Positions 6,937 through 14,777 of a stretch of 15,773 nucleotides of DNA are shown here, piece by piece. The notes beneath the pieces are model-generated. The model worked only from the letters and a program-made list of their open reading frames with translations, ran no database searches and was not told where the DNA came from. Numbering within the stretch: the first letter of the stretch is position 1; each line of letters starts with the position of its first letter. A program made the position numbers and the translations under genes. The stretch covers positions 1 through 15,773 of the forward strand of contig DATCGY010000048.1 of NCBI GenBank assembly GCA_036508635.1, written 5' to 3'. This DNA is from FEN-727 sp036508635 (GTDB lineage Bacteria; Actinomycetota; Geothermincolia; Fen-727; Anoxymicrobiaceae).

Positions 6937-7335
6937 ATGGCCAAGCTGGATTTCTCAGAATTACCTTACCTCATCGTTGGGGCAATCGTGGTGTTTCAGG
7001 AAGAGCTTATGAAATCCGCGGACCAGCTGGTGGAGAAGGGCAAGAGCATGACTCCTGAGGGCCGCAAAAAGATGGCGGACGAAAAGACAGGGCTCGTGTC
7101 GAAAGGCGACGATTTCTCTCAAATCATTGCCCTGACCGTACAGAGGGCTCTCGAGAATATCGGTATCGTCACCAGGGAAGACCTCCGCGGGCTCGACCGG
7201 CGCATCGATGCGCTGGAAAGAAAGGTCGCCGGCCCAGCCAGAAAGCCCCCGAAGCAAAAACCAGCCAGGAAGCCAGCTAAAAAACCAGCAAAAAGACCTT
7301 CAACCAAAGCACCATCCCCAACCCCGGCACCATGA
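6937..7335 (+). CDS. Phasin-like protein with histone H1-like lysine/proline tail, second of pair
   Basis: The 132-residue protein is a paralogue of its upstream neighbour. It has an N-terminal amphipathic helix (LPYLIVGAIVVFQEEL), a QLVEKGKSMTPEGRKKM block typical of phasins, and GIVTREDLRGLDRRIDALE matching the coiled coil of the first gene. From about residue 99 it ends in a lysine-, proline- and alanine-rich tail with KPAKKPAKR repeats. Similar tails in PhaF-type phasins bind nucleic acid and tether granules to the nucleoid. GGGAGGGG just upstream supports ATG 6937. The gene converges on the SCP2-like gene with only six bases between stops, leaving no room for a separate terminator. DNA binding is inferred from composition. 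Confidence 0.65.
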   Translation: MAKLDFSELPYLIVGAIVVFQEELMKSADQLVEKGKSMTPEGRKKMADEKTGLVSKGDDFSQIIALTVQRALENIGIVTREDLRGLDRRIDALERKVAGPARKPPKQKPARKPAKKPAKRPSTKAPSPTPAP

Positions 7336-7341
7336 CCTGTA

Positions 7342-7980
7342 TCAGTAGCCCATGGCGGTCAGGTTTTGTTCAAGGACTCGCTCGAGTTCGTCCTGGTATG
7401 AGAGGTACTTTTCTAAAAGGCCTTCTTCTTTCAGGAGGTCGATCTGGGGAAGGACCCAGCGCAGCAGGGTTACCTTGTGGCTCGCCCTGATCTTGCGCGA
7501 CAGGATCATCTTGACGGGGTCTTTCCTGCTGAGGATGGCATCGGCGTAATCGCGCCGCGACATGACGGTTATGACCGGGATGCCGTTGGTGATTCCCTGC
7601 CGGACCTGGAAGCAGTTGTGATCGAGCGTGACCGTGGATTCATACTCGTCGCGCACCGCGAGCCCGATCTTTTTCCCGTCGAGGTCTACCATCAGCTTGC
7701 GCATCCGCGCGTCTTCCATCAGGTACGGAGTCGCCTCGGCGAAGACAGCGCATTGCATGCGGAAGTACTGGTCGGGTGAGGCCAACAGGATAAAGCGCTC
7801 GACCCTCCGCTCGAGTCCGGGGTCCGATATCCTCGGAAACAGGCTCACGAGCTCCCAGAACCGCTGGATGATGCCGGTGTCCACGCCGATCTGCTGTGCC
7901 CGCTTCTCGGCCCTGGCGATGCGCTCCTGGTACTTCTCTTCTTTTTCTTCTTTTCGCTTCTTCCTGCCTTTGACCATCAT
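7342..7980 (-). CDS. SCP2 sterol-transfer-like domain protein
   Basis: The 212-residue soluble protein starts with a very basic, charged helix (residues 3-30), followed by a helical part to about residue 75. The segment from about residue 90 to 178 has the look of an SCP2 lipid-binding domain: a strand pair (LMVDLDGKKIGLAVRD), STVTL, a turn, VITVMSRRDYADAILSRKDPVKMILSRKI, and a last strand KVTLLRW. SCP2 domains hold acyl chains or sterol-like lipids in a tunnel. The match is by eye and the family call is moderate. Its ATG overlaps the stop of the upstream membrane-protein gene (TAATG) and there is no ribosome site, so its translation is probably coupled. A second ATG follows directly. Partnership with the membrane protein is therefore likely. 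Confidence 0.5.
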   Translation of the reverse strand: MMVKGRKKRKEEKEEKYQERIARAEKRAQQIGVDTGIIQRFWELVSLFPRISDPGLERRVERFILLASPDQYFRMQCAVFAEATPYLMEDARMRKLMVDLDGKKIGLAVRDEYESTVTLDHNCFQVRQGITNGIPVITVMSRRDYADAILSRKDPVKMILSRKIRASHKVTLLRWVLPQIDLLKEEGLLEKYLSYQDELERVLEQNLTAMGY

Positions 7981-10484
7981 TACGAATCATCGGGAAGCGC
8001 GTCCCGTTGCTTGAGGCTCCAGACCAGCAGGTACAGGTAAGGGACGAACAGGAAGACCGACAGCGCGGCTGCCGCCTCGATCCCCGAGTCGTTCACAAGC
8101 CATCCAACGGGGATGGCGACTGCCATCCCGACGAAAGCGGCGTACAGGTAGGGCACCTCCCCTTTGAGCCGGCGGAACAGGTGGTATCGCCAGTTTAGCG
8201 CCATGCACGCTACGAACAGTATGAGAAGGAGCAACCGCCAGATCGAGGTGAAAGTAAGCGTCCAGTTGAGCGCCAGCTTCCTGCCGGCGGTGGTGAACAG
8301 GGAGCCGACCCCCCTGCTCCCCGCGGCGCCCGATACGGCTCTGCCCGCGTGGGAGGCCGCGCCTGGAAGCATGATGTCAAGGCCGACGAAAAGGACTACG
8401 CAAACCACGATTACCGTGACGATTACGGCTGCCCTCTTTAACCCGATGCGCCCGCCGTCGAATTTCATGAGTGCTATGAGTGACCCCGTAAGGATCATCA
8501 GTAGTCCGCCGAAATCCGCACCGATTCTCCCGAACCCGAGGATGAAAGCAGTCACTGCAAGTACGGCGCCGCTCAGCGCGTAGCGCTTCCAGGGCTTGTC
8601 GAGCCGCTCGCCCAGGACTACCGGCAGCAGGCATGCGAATAGCAGCGCCGCACCGATAGCAAAGCCGCTGTAGAGGTTGCCCATGCCGTAGTACCTGTCG
8701 CCCATCATCACGTCCGACCCGAAGGCGCTGAACGACATGAGCCGCCCGCCGAAGACCATGTCGACCAGAACAACGGCCAGGGTCGCTCCGCAGAGGACAG
8801 CGAGCGGCCGTGCGGCGGTCGTCCAGAGCCCGGGCACGGAGCAATCGGGCTCTTCCTCCCCTGTGTCGACTTTCGCGGAAGGCGGTTGTCGTAGCTTCAA
8901 CAGCATAAGCGAGAGCAACCCGCCGAGAAGGGCGCAGCCCAGAATCTCGGCGGCGACCAGCCACCAGAGGGCCGGGACCGCGAACGACGGAACGATAAGA
9001 AATATCAGCGGACCCGCGAGTATTGCCAGGAGGATAAACGTCCAGAAGAACCGGCGCCGCCTGACCGTATCCTCACGAAGCAGCATCACTACGAAGAGCA
9101 GGCCGGCGAGCGACATGGAGGTGATCGTGTAGACGCGGACCATGGTCTTCCGACAGGCGGAAGCCCCCGTGGCGCGCTCGCTGTATCTCTGCAACCCGGC
9201 GAGGTCGGACTTCGCGGAACCGGATTCGACAGGTCTTCCGTCCATCTCGGCCGCGGGCTTCAACCCGAGTACGTCCATCACCGTGGGCGCCACGTCGAAG
9301 TTGGAGACTACCCCGGTCCGCCGGGTGCTCGGCGACGCGAGACGCGTGCCAGGGGAGAACCCGGGCCCCGCGATCACCAGTGGCGTCAGCAGGTTGTTCG
9401 AAAGGATCATCTTGCGCGTCGGGGTGGGGGCGCAGACTATCACCACGTCACGCGACAGGTCCATGTTCTGGAGCATTACACCCAGCGCCGAGTCGCACTG
9501 CCTGAGGGCTTTGGCCCTGGCCCTGGCAAGCGCGGCATCGGAGTAGAAGTCGGCCTGTTCGTCGACGCGGGATGTCTGGCCCATATCGGCAATGACTACG
9601 TCGGAGGAAGCGAGCTTCCTCGACGTCTCAGCCTCGAGTTTGCCAAATGCCGTCGTTACCCCCGCTGCCGTATTACTGTTGTGATAGAGGTCTGCCGACA
9701 CGTCCCCGCCAGGCACCAGTCCGTTTTCGTCCATCGCGATGCAGGAGATCTCGCGGTGGAGGAGCGTCACCTGCGGCGCGGAGCCAGGAACGACGGTGAC
9801 CGGCTGTAAGAACTCGACCTGGTACCCCGGTTCGACCTGCTGCGCCGGGGCGAGGGAGTCGGCATTACCCAGGACCGAGACCCGCTTGCCGCCGTCCTTG
9901 AGCGCTTGCCCCAGCAAACCGGGAAGGCTCGATGCCTGGGGAACGTCAGACTTCTTCTTCATCTCTTCTATATACAGGTTGACCACCGAGCCGGGGGGCG
10001 ATCTCCTGCCCGTCCTGGCCGCGTACAGCCCGCCCGCCGACACGGCTTTACCGTTGTCACCCTGCAGAAGCTCCCCGTGGTTGAACGCGAGGCCAACGTT
10101 GAATCCGCCTATAGCCCTTCCCCCCGCGCCGATCACAACGTAGCTTCCCTGCCCGTACTGGTCGTATCGGACCCGGCAGTTCATCAGTGCGACCGAGCCT
10201 CGCCGGATGAGGGAGTTTATAACCGGCGCGTTGTCGCCGGTGATGTCTTCTATGCCGATCCTGTCGATTACCACGAGCAGGACTTTGCGGGCGCGTCCGA
10301 ATGACGAGTCGGCGGCTTTGTTGACCTGACCCCGTTCGCCCGCAAACGCCGGTGAGGCCAGCAGTGTGAAGCCCATCGCTATCAGTAGCAGTAGCGCGAG
10401 CGCGCAGGTCCGGCGCCTTCCACCTCTCGAGCCCGGTCTCGACCCTATCGCGCCGGTTCTCTCAGGACCGGATCGCACGGGCAT
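7980..10484 (-). CDS. Large membrane protein: alkaline-phosphatase-fold ectodomain plus ~11 membrane helices
   Basis: The 834-residue protein has an N-terminal signal or anchor (residues 27-48, ending SPAFA), an ectodomain at about 60-430, and about eleven hydrophobic helices from 449 to 824. The ectodomain looks like the alkaline phosphatase/sulfatase superfamily: VLLVVIDRIGIED (Asp74), APVINSLIRRGS, a possible nucleophile Ser114 in GQGSYVVIGAGG, and the closing TPLVIAGPG with SNFDVAPTVMDVLGL. The usual metal-site block SDHG reads CAPTP at about 351-355, and the expected D-x-x-x-H block reads DMGQTSRVDEQ. Activity is therefore doubtful. The membrane half has a conspicuous GDRYYGMGN loop (595-603). 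The order of domains recalls GPI ethanolamine phosphate transferases, but the substrate is unknown. The start at 10484 has only a weak ribosome site. The downstream SCP2-like gene is translationally coupled. Confidence 0.65.
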   Translation of the reverse strand: MPVRSGPERTGAIGSRPGSRGGRRRTCALALLLLIAMGFTLLASPAFAGERGQVNKAADSSFGRARKVLLVVIDRIGIEDITGDNAPVINSLIRRGSVALMNCRVRYDQYGQGSYVVIGAGGRAIGGFNVGLAFNHGELLQGDNGKAVSAGGLYAARTGRRSPPGSVVNLYIEEMKKKSDVPQASSLPGLLGQALKDGGKRVSVLGNADSLAPAQQVEPGYQVEFLQPVTVVPGSAPQVTLLHREISCIAMDENGLVPGGDVSADLYHNSNTAAGVTTAFGKLEAETSRKLASSDVVIADMGQTSRVDEQADFYSDAALARARAKALRQCDSALGVMLQNMDLSRDVVIVCAPTPTRKMILSNNLLTPLVIAGPGFSPGTRLASPSTRRTGVVSNFDVAPTVMDVLGLKPAAEMDGRPVESGSAKSDLAGLQRYSERATGASACRKTMVRVYTITSMSLAGLLFVVMLLREDTVRRRRFFWTFILLAILAGPLIFLIVPSFAVPALWWLVAAEILGCALLGGLLSLMLLKLRQPPSAKVDTGEEEPDCSVPGLWTTAARPLAVLCGATLAVVLVDMVFGGRLMSFSAFGSDVMMGDRYYGMGNLYSGFAIGAALLFACLLPVVLGERLDKPWKRYALSGAVLAVTAFILGFGRIGADFGGLLMILTGSLIALMKFDGGRIGLKRAAVIVTVIVVCVVLFVGLDIMLPGAASHAGRAVSGAAGSRGVGSLFTTAGRKLALNWTLTFTSIWRLLLLILFVACMALNWRYHLFRRLKGEVPYLYAAFVGMAVAIPVGWLVNDSGIEAAAALSVFLFVPYLYLLVWSLKQRDALPDDS

Positions 10485-10785
10485 CTCACTTCTGACAGAC
10501 CGGTGTGATATTCGAGTTCCTACGCTTGCGTGAATAGTACTCTCCAGGTGATCGAACGATGGCTTCAGACTGCGTCCGGACTCCGGATAATAATACCAGA
10601 ACGGGCCAGGGTCCTGATTCGGGGTGAGACCGCGCCAGGCGTGCGCGCCCGGGTCGCTCAGGGGGGCGACAATGGCCGGTTATAGCGGCGCGAGAAAAGC
10701 CCAGGGAGGTCAGGCTCCCCGCGGTGCTGCCGGAACGTACCGGTCTTCTCCTCGAAGAACCGGGCGGCAGAACTGGAAATCTACA

Positions 10786-10801
10786 TTGACCTTTCGGTCA
10801 A
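10786..10801. promoter_or_regulatory. Operator-like inverted repeat TTGACC-N4-GGTCAA
   Basis: Six-base arms at 10786-10791 and 10796-10801 are exact inverted repeats around TTTC. Size and sequence are like operators of TetR-family repressors. The site lies just upstream of the -35 of the hydrolase promoter. No TetR gene is in the window, so the regulator would be encoded elsewhere. Confidence 0.45.
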
Positions 10802-10809
10802 ATGTACTA

Positions 10810-10838
10810 TTGACAGTTCAGATTCAGGGAACCAGTAT
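10810..10838 (+). promoter_or_regulatory. Promoter of the alpha/beta hydrolase gene
   Basis: A perfect TTGACA at 10810-10815 is followed after 17 bases by CAGTAT (10833-10838), a weak -10. Transcription would start near 10846, about 32 bases before the GTG start. A strong -35 with a weak -10 beside an operator-like palindrome fits a regulated promoter. Confidence 0.45.
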
Positions 10839-10877
10839 TAAGAGTGACCGGGTTTCGGGCATAAGGGGGTAGGCGCC

Positions 10878-11885
10878 GTGAAGTCAAAGGTCCTCGTCGT
10901 GCTGGTGACTGCAATTCTGGCAACCACCGTGGTGGGGGTGGCCGCGCTCGCGCAAGGCCCCGCGACTCCGCCCGGACAGCCGGCATGGGGCTACGGCTCC
11001 CCGCAAAGGTACATCTGTACTAATTACGAGCGCGTGGTATCCGGCTCCTACTGGGATGGCACAGCCGTCAACGTCTTCATCCCTAAGAGGCTCAAGTTCG
11101 GCCGCAAGGCGCCCGTCGTCATATTCCTGCATGGGTTCCTGATGGTTTTTCCCGAGTATTACATGGAAGCCATCGAGCATATGGTCAAGCAGGGTTACAT
11201 CGTCATATTTCCACAGATCAACCAGATAAGCCCGGCGTTGATCATGGGCGACATGGACCAGAACGTCTTCCTCAAACGCGCCATCGATAACGCCAACCGG
11301 GGGCTCGCAATCGCCGGCAGCAGGGCGGACACGGGCAACATGGTCGCGTTCGGACATTCGCTCGGCGGTCTTATGTCCGTCTGCTGGAACGGCGGCGGCG
11401 GTCCGAGGGTGCGCGAGATAGTATCCGCCAACCTCGCCACCGACAGCCTGAAGGGGATACCCGACTTCGTAAAGCAGTTCATCAAGATCACACAGATCGA
11501 CTGGAGGTCGTACGCCGCAAAGGTGGATGTGCCGGTGATGGTTCTGACGGGTGACCAGGACACGATATCGGGCGTGAGCCAGTCGACCGACCTCTACAAC
11601 GCACTGACGCGCCCCCCCTCGCGTGTGCTCTACTGCCTGCAGACCGACGACCACGGATGGCCCAGGCTCATCGGCGATCACAACGCGAGCATGTGCCGCT
11701 TCATACCGTTTCTCGGATGGCTCCTGAACTTTGCCGGGGGAGACCCCGAGGTCGACGCAACCGATTACCGCTTCTACTGGGCCGCGCTGGACGCCGCGAT
11801 GCTCGGCAAGACATCTCTCAGCTTTCAGATGGGCCGCTGGAGCGACAACGTCCCCGTCAAACCCATCCTCCAACTCGCCCCTTAG
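10878..11885 (+). CDS. Secreted alpha/beta hydrolase (dienelactone hydrolase/chlorophyllase-like)
   Basis: The 335-residue protein has a signal peptide cleaved after AALA (residue 25). The alpha/beta hydrolase core shows the oxyanion-hole strand VVIFLHGF (80-87), the nucleophile elbow GHSLGG (Ser161), an acid residue in VLTGDQD (Asp226 or Asp228) and a histidine in DDHGWPRL (His259). The triad is complete, so an active extracellular esterase, lipase or polyester hydrolase is likely. The chlorophyllase/PAF-acetylhydrolase/PETase group is the nearest by layout, but the substrate cannot be read. The GTG start at 10878 is supported by an AGGGGGTAGG ribosome site ending six bases earlier. It is a single-gene unit with its own promoter and operator-like site, ending at a hairpin it shares with the convergent response regulator gene. 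Confidence 0.8.
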   Translation: MKSKVLVVLVTAILATTVVGVAALAQGPATPPGQPAWGYGSPQRYICTNYERVVSGSYWDGTAVNVFIPKRLKFGRKAPVVIFLHGFLMVFPEYYMEAIEHMVKQGYIVIFPQINQISPALIMGDMDQNVFLKRAIDNANRGLAIAGSRADTGNMVAFGHSLGGLMSVCWNGGGGPRVREIVSANLATDSLKGIPDFVKQFIKITQIDWRSYAAKVDVPVMVLTGDQDTISGVSQSTDLYNALTRPPSRVLYCLQTDDHGWPRLIGDHNASMCRFIPFLGWLLNFAGGDPEVDATDYRFYWAALDAAMLGKTSLSFQMGRWSDNVPVKPILQLAP

Positions 11886-11934
11886 CCAACACCGAGTGGG
11901 GAACTCGAGGGGTTGGAAATTGAAGGGAAATAGA

Positions 11935-11962
11935 TGAACCGGGCCCCGAGGGACCCGGTTCA
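11935..11962. terminator. Hairpin between convergent genes, likely terminator
   Basis: TGAACCGGG at 11935-11943 pairs perfectly with CCCGGTTCA at 11954-11962 around a 10-base loop. It lies between the stops of the hydrolase and the response regulator genes. No U-run follows on either strand, so termination may be inefficient or may need Rho. Confidence 0.5.
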
Positions 11963-12045
11963 GTCTGCACTAGACCTGCGTTGACCTTCTACTTCTGACT
12001 TTCTGACGCTATCTCAGTCCGCGATAGATGAGGCAAGCGTGTTTC

Positions 12046-12687
12046 TCAGGTAACCAGCCCGTTGCGTAGCGCGGTCGCGACGGTCTCGGTCCGGTCGGAC
12101 GTGCCGAGCTTGTCGAAGATGTGCGCCACGTGCGTCTTGACGGTCTGCTCGCTTATCCAGAGGGCCTTTGCGATTTCTTTGTTCGTGTTCCCCTCGGAGA
12201 GCAGTTGCATAACCTCCATCTCGCGTGCCGAGAGCCCGTAATCCTTGGCCTTATGATCAGCCAGCGTCACGAACTCCTTGAGGAGCTGCGCCGTCGCGTC
12301 GGGATGGAGCAGCGCCTTGCCGTCGAAGACGGTCTGTATTGCGTGCACCAGGTCGTCCGAAGAAGTGTTCTTCAGCATGTACCCGGTCGCACCGGCCTTC
12401 ACCGCCTCATAGACGTACCCCTCCTGGTCCAGCATGGTGAGCATGACGACCTTGGCAGAAGGATAGTTCTCGCGAATCATCTTGGTAGCCTGGATACCGT
12501 TCATGCCCGGCATGCTGATGTCCATCAGGATGACATCCGGCACTACCTTCCCCACCATCTCGAGCGCCTCTTCTCCGGACCCCGCCTCCCCGACGACCTC
12601 CACTTCATCGCCCTGGTCGAAGACCGCTTTGAGGCCTTCTCTGACCAGGTTGTGGTCGTCTACTATGAGCACTTTTATCGCGGACAT
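12046..12687 (-). CDS. NarL/FixJ-family response regulator
   Basis: The 213-residue protein has a receiver domain with Asp10/Asp11, phosphorylation site Asp56 (VILMDISMPGMNG), Thr84 and Lys106 (GYMLKN), all intact. A LuxR-type helix-turn-helix spans about 150-213, with LSAREMEVMQLLSEGNTNKEIA and SEQTVKTHVAHIFDKL. It should bind DNA as a dimer when phosphorylated. GGAGG lies seven bases before the ATG at 12687. The gene overlaps the 3' end of the histidine kinase gene by 13 bases, so the two are co-expressed and very probably form a cognate pair. Its target genes are not shown by the sequence. Confidence 0.93.
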   Translation of the reverse strand: MSAIKVLIVDDHNLVREGLKAVFDQGDEVEVVGEAGSGEEALEMVGKVVPDVILMDISMPGMNGIQATKMIRENYPSAKVVMLTMLDQEGYVYEAVKAGATGYMLKNTSSDDLVHAIQTVFDGKALLHPDATAQLLKEFVTLADHKAKDYGLSAREMEVMQLLSEGNTNKEIAKALWISEQTVKTHVAHIFDKLGTSDRTETVATALRNGLVT

Positions 12688-14300
12688 GATGCTCCCTCCA
12701 GTATCGGCCTGAGCGGAACGTCACAGGAGATGACGGTCCCTCGCCCAGGTTCTGACTTGATCTTCAGGTTGCCGCCGAGCAGTTCGGTTCGTTCCCGCAT
12801 GCTCGCTATCCCCAGGTTGCGGGTTCTACCCCTCGCTTTCTGAGGGGAGAAACCCTTTCCGTCGTCACGTATGAATAGCTGCAGTTTCTGCGTTGTCGCC
12901 TCTATCTCGATGGTCACATGCGCGGCCCCGGCATGTTTCTCGACGTTATTCAGCGCTTCCTGGATGATTCGGAAGAGATTTATCTGAGCGTCACGTGATA
13001 TGACGGGGCGTTCTTCCGGCATCTGCATGGTGGTCGATATCCCGTTCGCCATCCCGAAATTCTTGAGGTGAGTCTCGAGCGCCGCGTAGAGACCCAGATC
13101 ATCGAGCATCGGCGGCCGGAGACCCAGCAGCAGGTCCCGCAGCTCCTTGATGTTGTTGTTGAGCTGCTGGCCCAGCATCTTGAGGTCTCCCATGAGCTCG
13201 TTCATGAACTCGCCGTCAGTCTCGGGCGCGATCTTTTTCTCGACGGCCTGCAGCCGGTACGAGATGCCGACCAGCGATTGCACGACGCCGTCGTGTATCT
13301 CCGCCGCCAGGCGTCTTCGCTCGGACTCCTGCGCCGTGATGGTCTGGTGGAGCAGCCGCCTGTGGACGACCTCGTCCTCCCGCAGGTTCTCGTGCAGGCG
13401 CGCCCTCGCAACCCCTGCGGCGACCTGGTTTGCAATGGTCGCGAGGAGGTCCTCCTCGTCCAGGCTTAGAGTGACGTCAGCCTTGCCCGCAATGATTATC
13501 GAACCCAGGAAGGTGTTCCGCTCGAAGAGAGCCACCACGTAGCCGTCCTCCACCAGCGGCGTTCCCGGCGATAGGCGCTCCAGGCTGAATTCCTCCATCG
13601 CGCTTACCAGCAACGGCCTCCGGTTGGTAGCGAAAGACCTCTTGAGCTCCATCACCATGTCCTGCCCCATGGTGTGCCGGCTGACCGTTCGGCCCTTGCC
13701 GTGTTGACCCAAGTCATGCCTGAACGCGTAGACTTCCGGCTCTTCGACGTCTGCCAGTATGAACGCGCAGAACGGCAGGTCGAACAGCGCGATGAGCTTA
13801 TCGGCGACTCCCGCGAGCAGGTCGTCGAGCACGGGCGTCGATATCAGGATGTCCGAGATTTTGTAAACGGTAGATAGCTGCAGGCGCTCTATGGTCTCCC
13901 GGCGCTCCTGCGCGACCGTCTCCTTCGCCTGCGGCTTGAGCACGCTCTTTATGGTCTCCGTCAGCGTGACCGGGCTGAACGGCTTCGTGATGTACTTGAC
14001 GGCCCCGGCGCCCAGGCCCCTCAGTTGGTCCTTCTCCGCTATCTGCGCCGTGACCATGACCACCGGAATGTCAGCGGTCGCCGGGTTGGCCTTGATGTAT
14101 TTGAGGATGTCCCATCCGCTGATCTGAGGAAGCATTACGTCGAGGACCACGCAGTCCGGCTTGCACTCCTTTATCTTCTCGAGTGCCGTCGGACCATCAT
14201 ACGCGACCACGACATCCATCCCCTCGATCTTCAAGTTGATGGAGATCACTTTTGATACATCGCGCTCGTCTTCAACTACCAGAATTCTCGGCTTGTCCAT
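12675..14300 (-). CDS. Cytoplasmic receiver-GAF-histidine kinase (HisKA_3/HATPase_c)
   Basis: From ATG 14300 the protein has 541 residues and no membrane span. Residues 4-122 are a complete receiver (Glu10/Asp11, Asp54 in VVLDVMLP, Thr84, Lys106). After a helical linker, residues 155-300 look like a GAF sensor domain. Residues 325-395 are a HisKA_3 dimerisation domain with ERRRLAAEIHDGVVQSL (His336). Residues 436-530 are the ATPase, with the N-box RIIQEALNNVEKH, G1 block RDDGKGF, GIASMRER and GRGT. This is the NarX/LiaS type of kinase that phosphorylates NarL-type regulators, such as the product of the overlapping downstream gene. GGAGGA just before ATG 14300 decides the start; an in-frame extension to 14366 adds a non-conserved basic tail. 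The N-terminal receiver suggests input from another kinase or internal phosphotransfer. Confidence 0.92.
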   Translation of the reverse strand: MDKPRILVVEDERDVSKVISINLKIEGMDVVVAYDGPTALEKIKECKPDCVVLDVMLPQISGWDILKYIKANPATADIPVVMVTAQIAEKDQLRGLGAGAVKYITKPFSPVTLTETIKSVLKPQAKETVAQERRETIERLQLSTVYKISDILISTPVLDDLLAGVADKLIALFDLPFCAFILADVEEPEVYAFRHDLGQHGKGRTVSRHTMGQDMVMELKRSFATNRRPLLVSAMEEFSLERLSPGTPLVEDGYVVALFERNTFLGSIIIAGKADVTLSLDEEDLLATIANQVAAGVARARLHENLREDEVVHRRLLHQTITAQESERRRLAAEIHDGVVQSLVGISYRLQAVEKKIAPETDGEFMNELMGDLKMLGQQLNNNIKELRDLLLGLRPPMLDDLGLYAALETHLKNFGMANGISTTMQMPEERPVISRDAQINLFRIIQEALNNVEKHAGAAHVTIEIEATTQKLQLFIRDDGKGFSPQKARGRTRNLGIASMRERTELLGGNLKIKSEPGRGTVISCDVPLRPILEGASCPR

Positions 14301-14629
14301 TCTTCCTCCATGCCATCTAATGGGGTTATCGGCACAACGCACCCGGACTTTTAGCTTTTTTGCCACCCGATTGGGTGATGGATTAGGGCAGGCGAGGTCC
14401 TCGGCTTGATTAAAATGACCAATAGGGCTATAAGCGATCGGTTTGCGTCGCTGCAGAGGGTGACGTACTCACGATTGAGTGCATCTCATACCGATGGGCG
14501 TTGCGGCGTGCCGGTACATGTCAATATTATTCCTGCAGCATGGCGCCGTAACGCTCGCGGCAAATCGCGCCACCACAGATTGTCACAACCCCGGACCACC
14601 CGATATAATTGTGCCCACCACAATGACAA
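14301..14629. other. 329-base intergenic region between kinase and tRNA-Gly
   Basis: The region must contain the minus-strand promoter of the kinase operon, but I see no convincing -35/-10 pair. It holds a small inverted repeat, CACCC-GATT-GGGTG (14364-14377), next to a T-run (14354-14361), and the tRNA promoter at the right. Open frames of 77-89 codons here lack ribosome sites, and two of them overlap the tRNA, so they are not called. Confidence 0.5.
14580..14609 (+). promoter_or_regulatory. Promoter of tRNA-Gly
   Basis: TTGTCA at 14580-14585 and a perfect TATAAT at 14604-14609 are 18 bases apart. Transcription would begin about 14 bases before the tRNA 5' end. Confidence 0.75.
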
Positions 14630-14705
14630 GCGGGTGTAGCTCAGTCGGTAGAGCGTCAGCTTCCCAAGCTGAAGGTCGTGGGTTCGAGACCCATCACCCG
14701 CTCCA
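14630..14705 (+). tRNA. tRNA-Gly (anticodon CCC), CCA encoded
   Basis: A full cloverleaf is visible. The 7-bp acceptor stem is GCGGGTG with CACCCGC. The D arm is GCTC/GAGC. The anticodon stem TCAGC/GCTGA has loop TTCCCAA, giving anticodon CCC at 14663-14665 for GGG glycine codons. The T arm GTGGG/CCCAT has loop TTCGAGA. A discriminator T and genomic CCA (14703-14705) follow. The gene is intact although it appears to be the insertion target of the element to its right, so the incoming DNA must have restored the 3' end. Confidence 0.97.
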
Positions 14706-14777
14706 TCTCTTTATCCGCTTGTTTAAGCCATTTATTACATATTGGTAAAGTGTTTGATTGATTGGTCAGCTTAGTCC

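Larger units (their letters stand above)
10485..10877. other. 393-base divergent intergenic region
   Basis: This region separates the large minus-strand membrane protein from the plus-strand hydrolase. The right part (10786-10872) holds an operator-like palindrome, a promoter and the hydrolase ribosome site. The left part must contain the promoter of the membrane-protein gene. TACTAT-like and TATTAT-like -10 candidates exist on the minus strand around 10530-10600, but none has a convincing -35. An 82-codon open frame at 10624-10872 overlaps the promoter elements, has no ribosome site, and looks spurious. Confidence 0.5.

Noticed and set aside
10624..10872. 82-codon open frame upstream of the hydrolase
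   Set aside because: It covers the operator-like palindrome, promoter and ribosome site of the hydrolase, has no ribosome site of its own, and its product is basic low-complexity sequence.
10884..11873. 329-codon minus-strand open frame opposite the hydrolase
   Set aside because: It mirrors a gene with signal peptide and intact catalytic triad; the antisense product shows no domain.
14301..14366. N-terminal extension of the histidine kinase to 14366
   Set aside because: GGAGGA precedes the ATG at 14300, and the receiver domain begins right there (KPRILVVEDE).
14406..14748. Small plus-strand open frames between kinase and integrase
   Set aside because: They overlap the tRNA promoter or the tRNA itself and have no ribosome sites.
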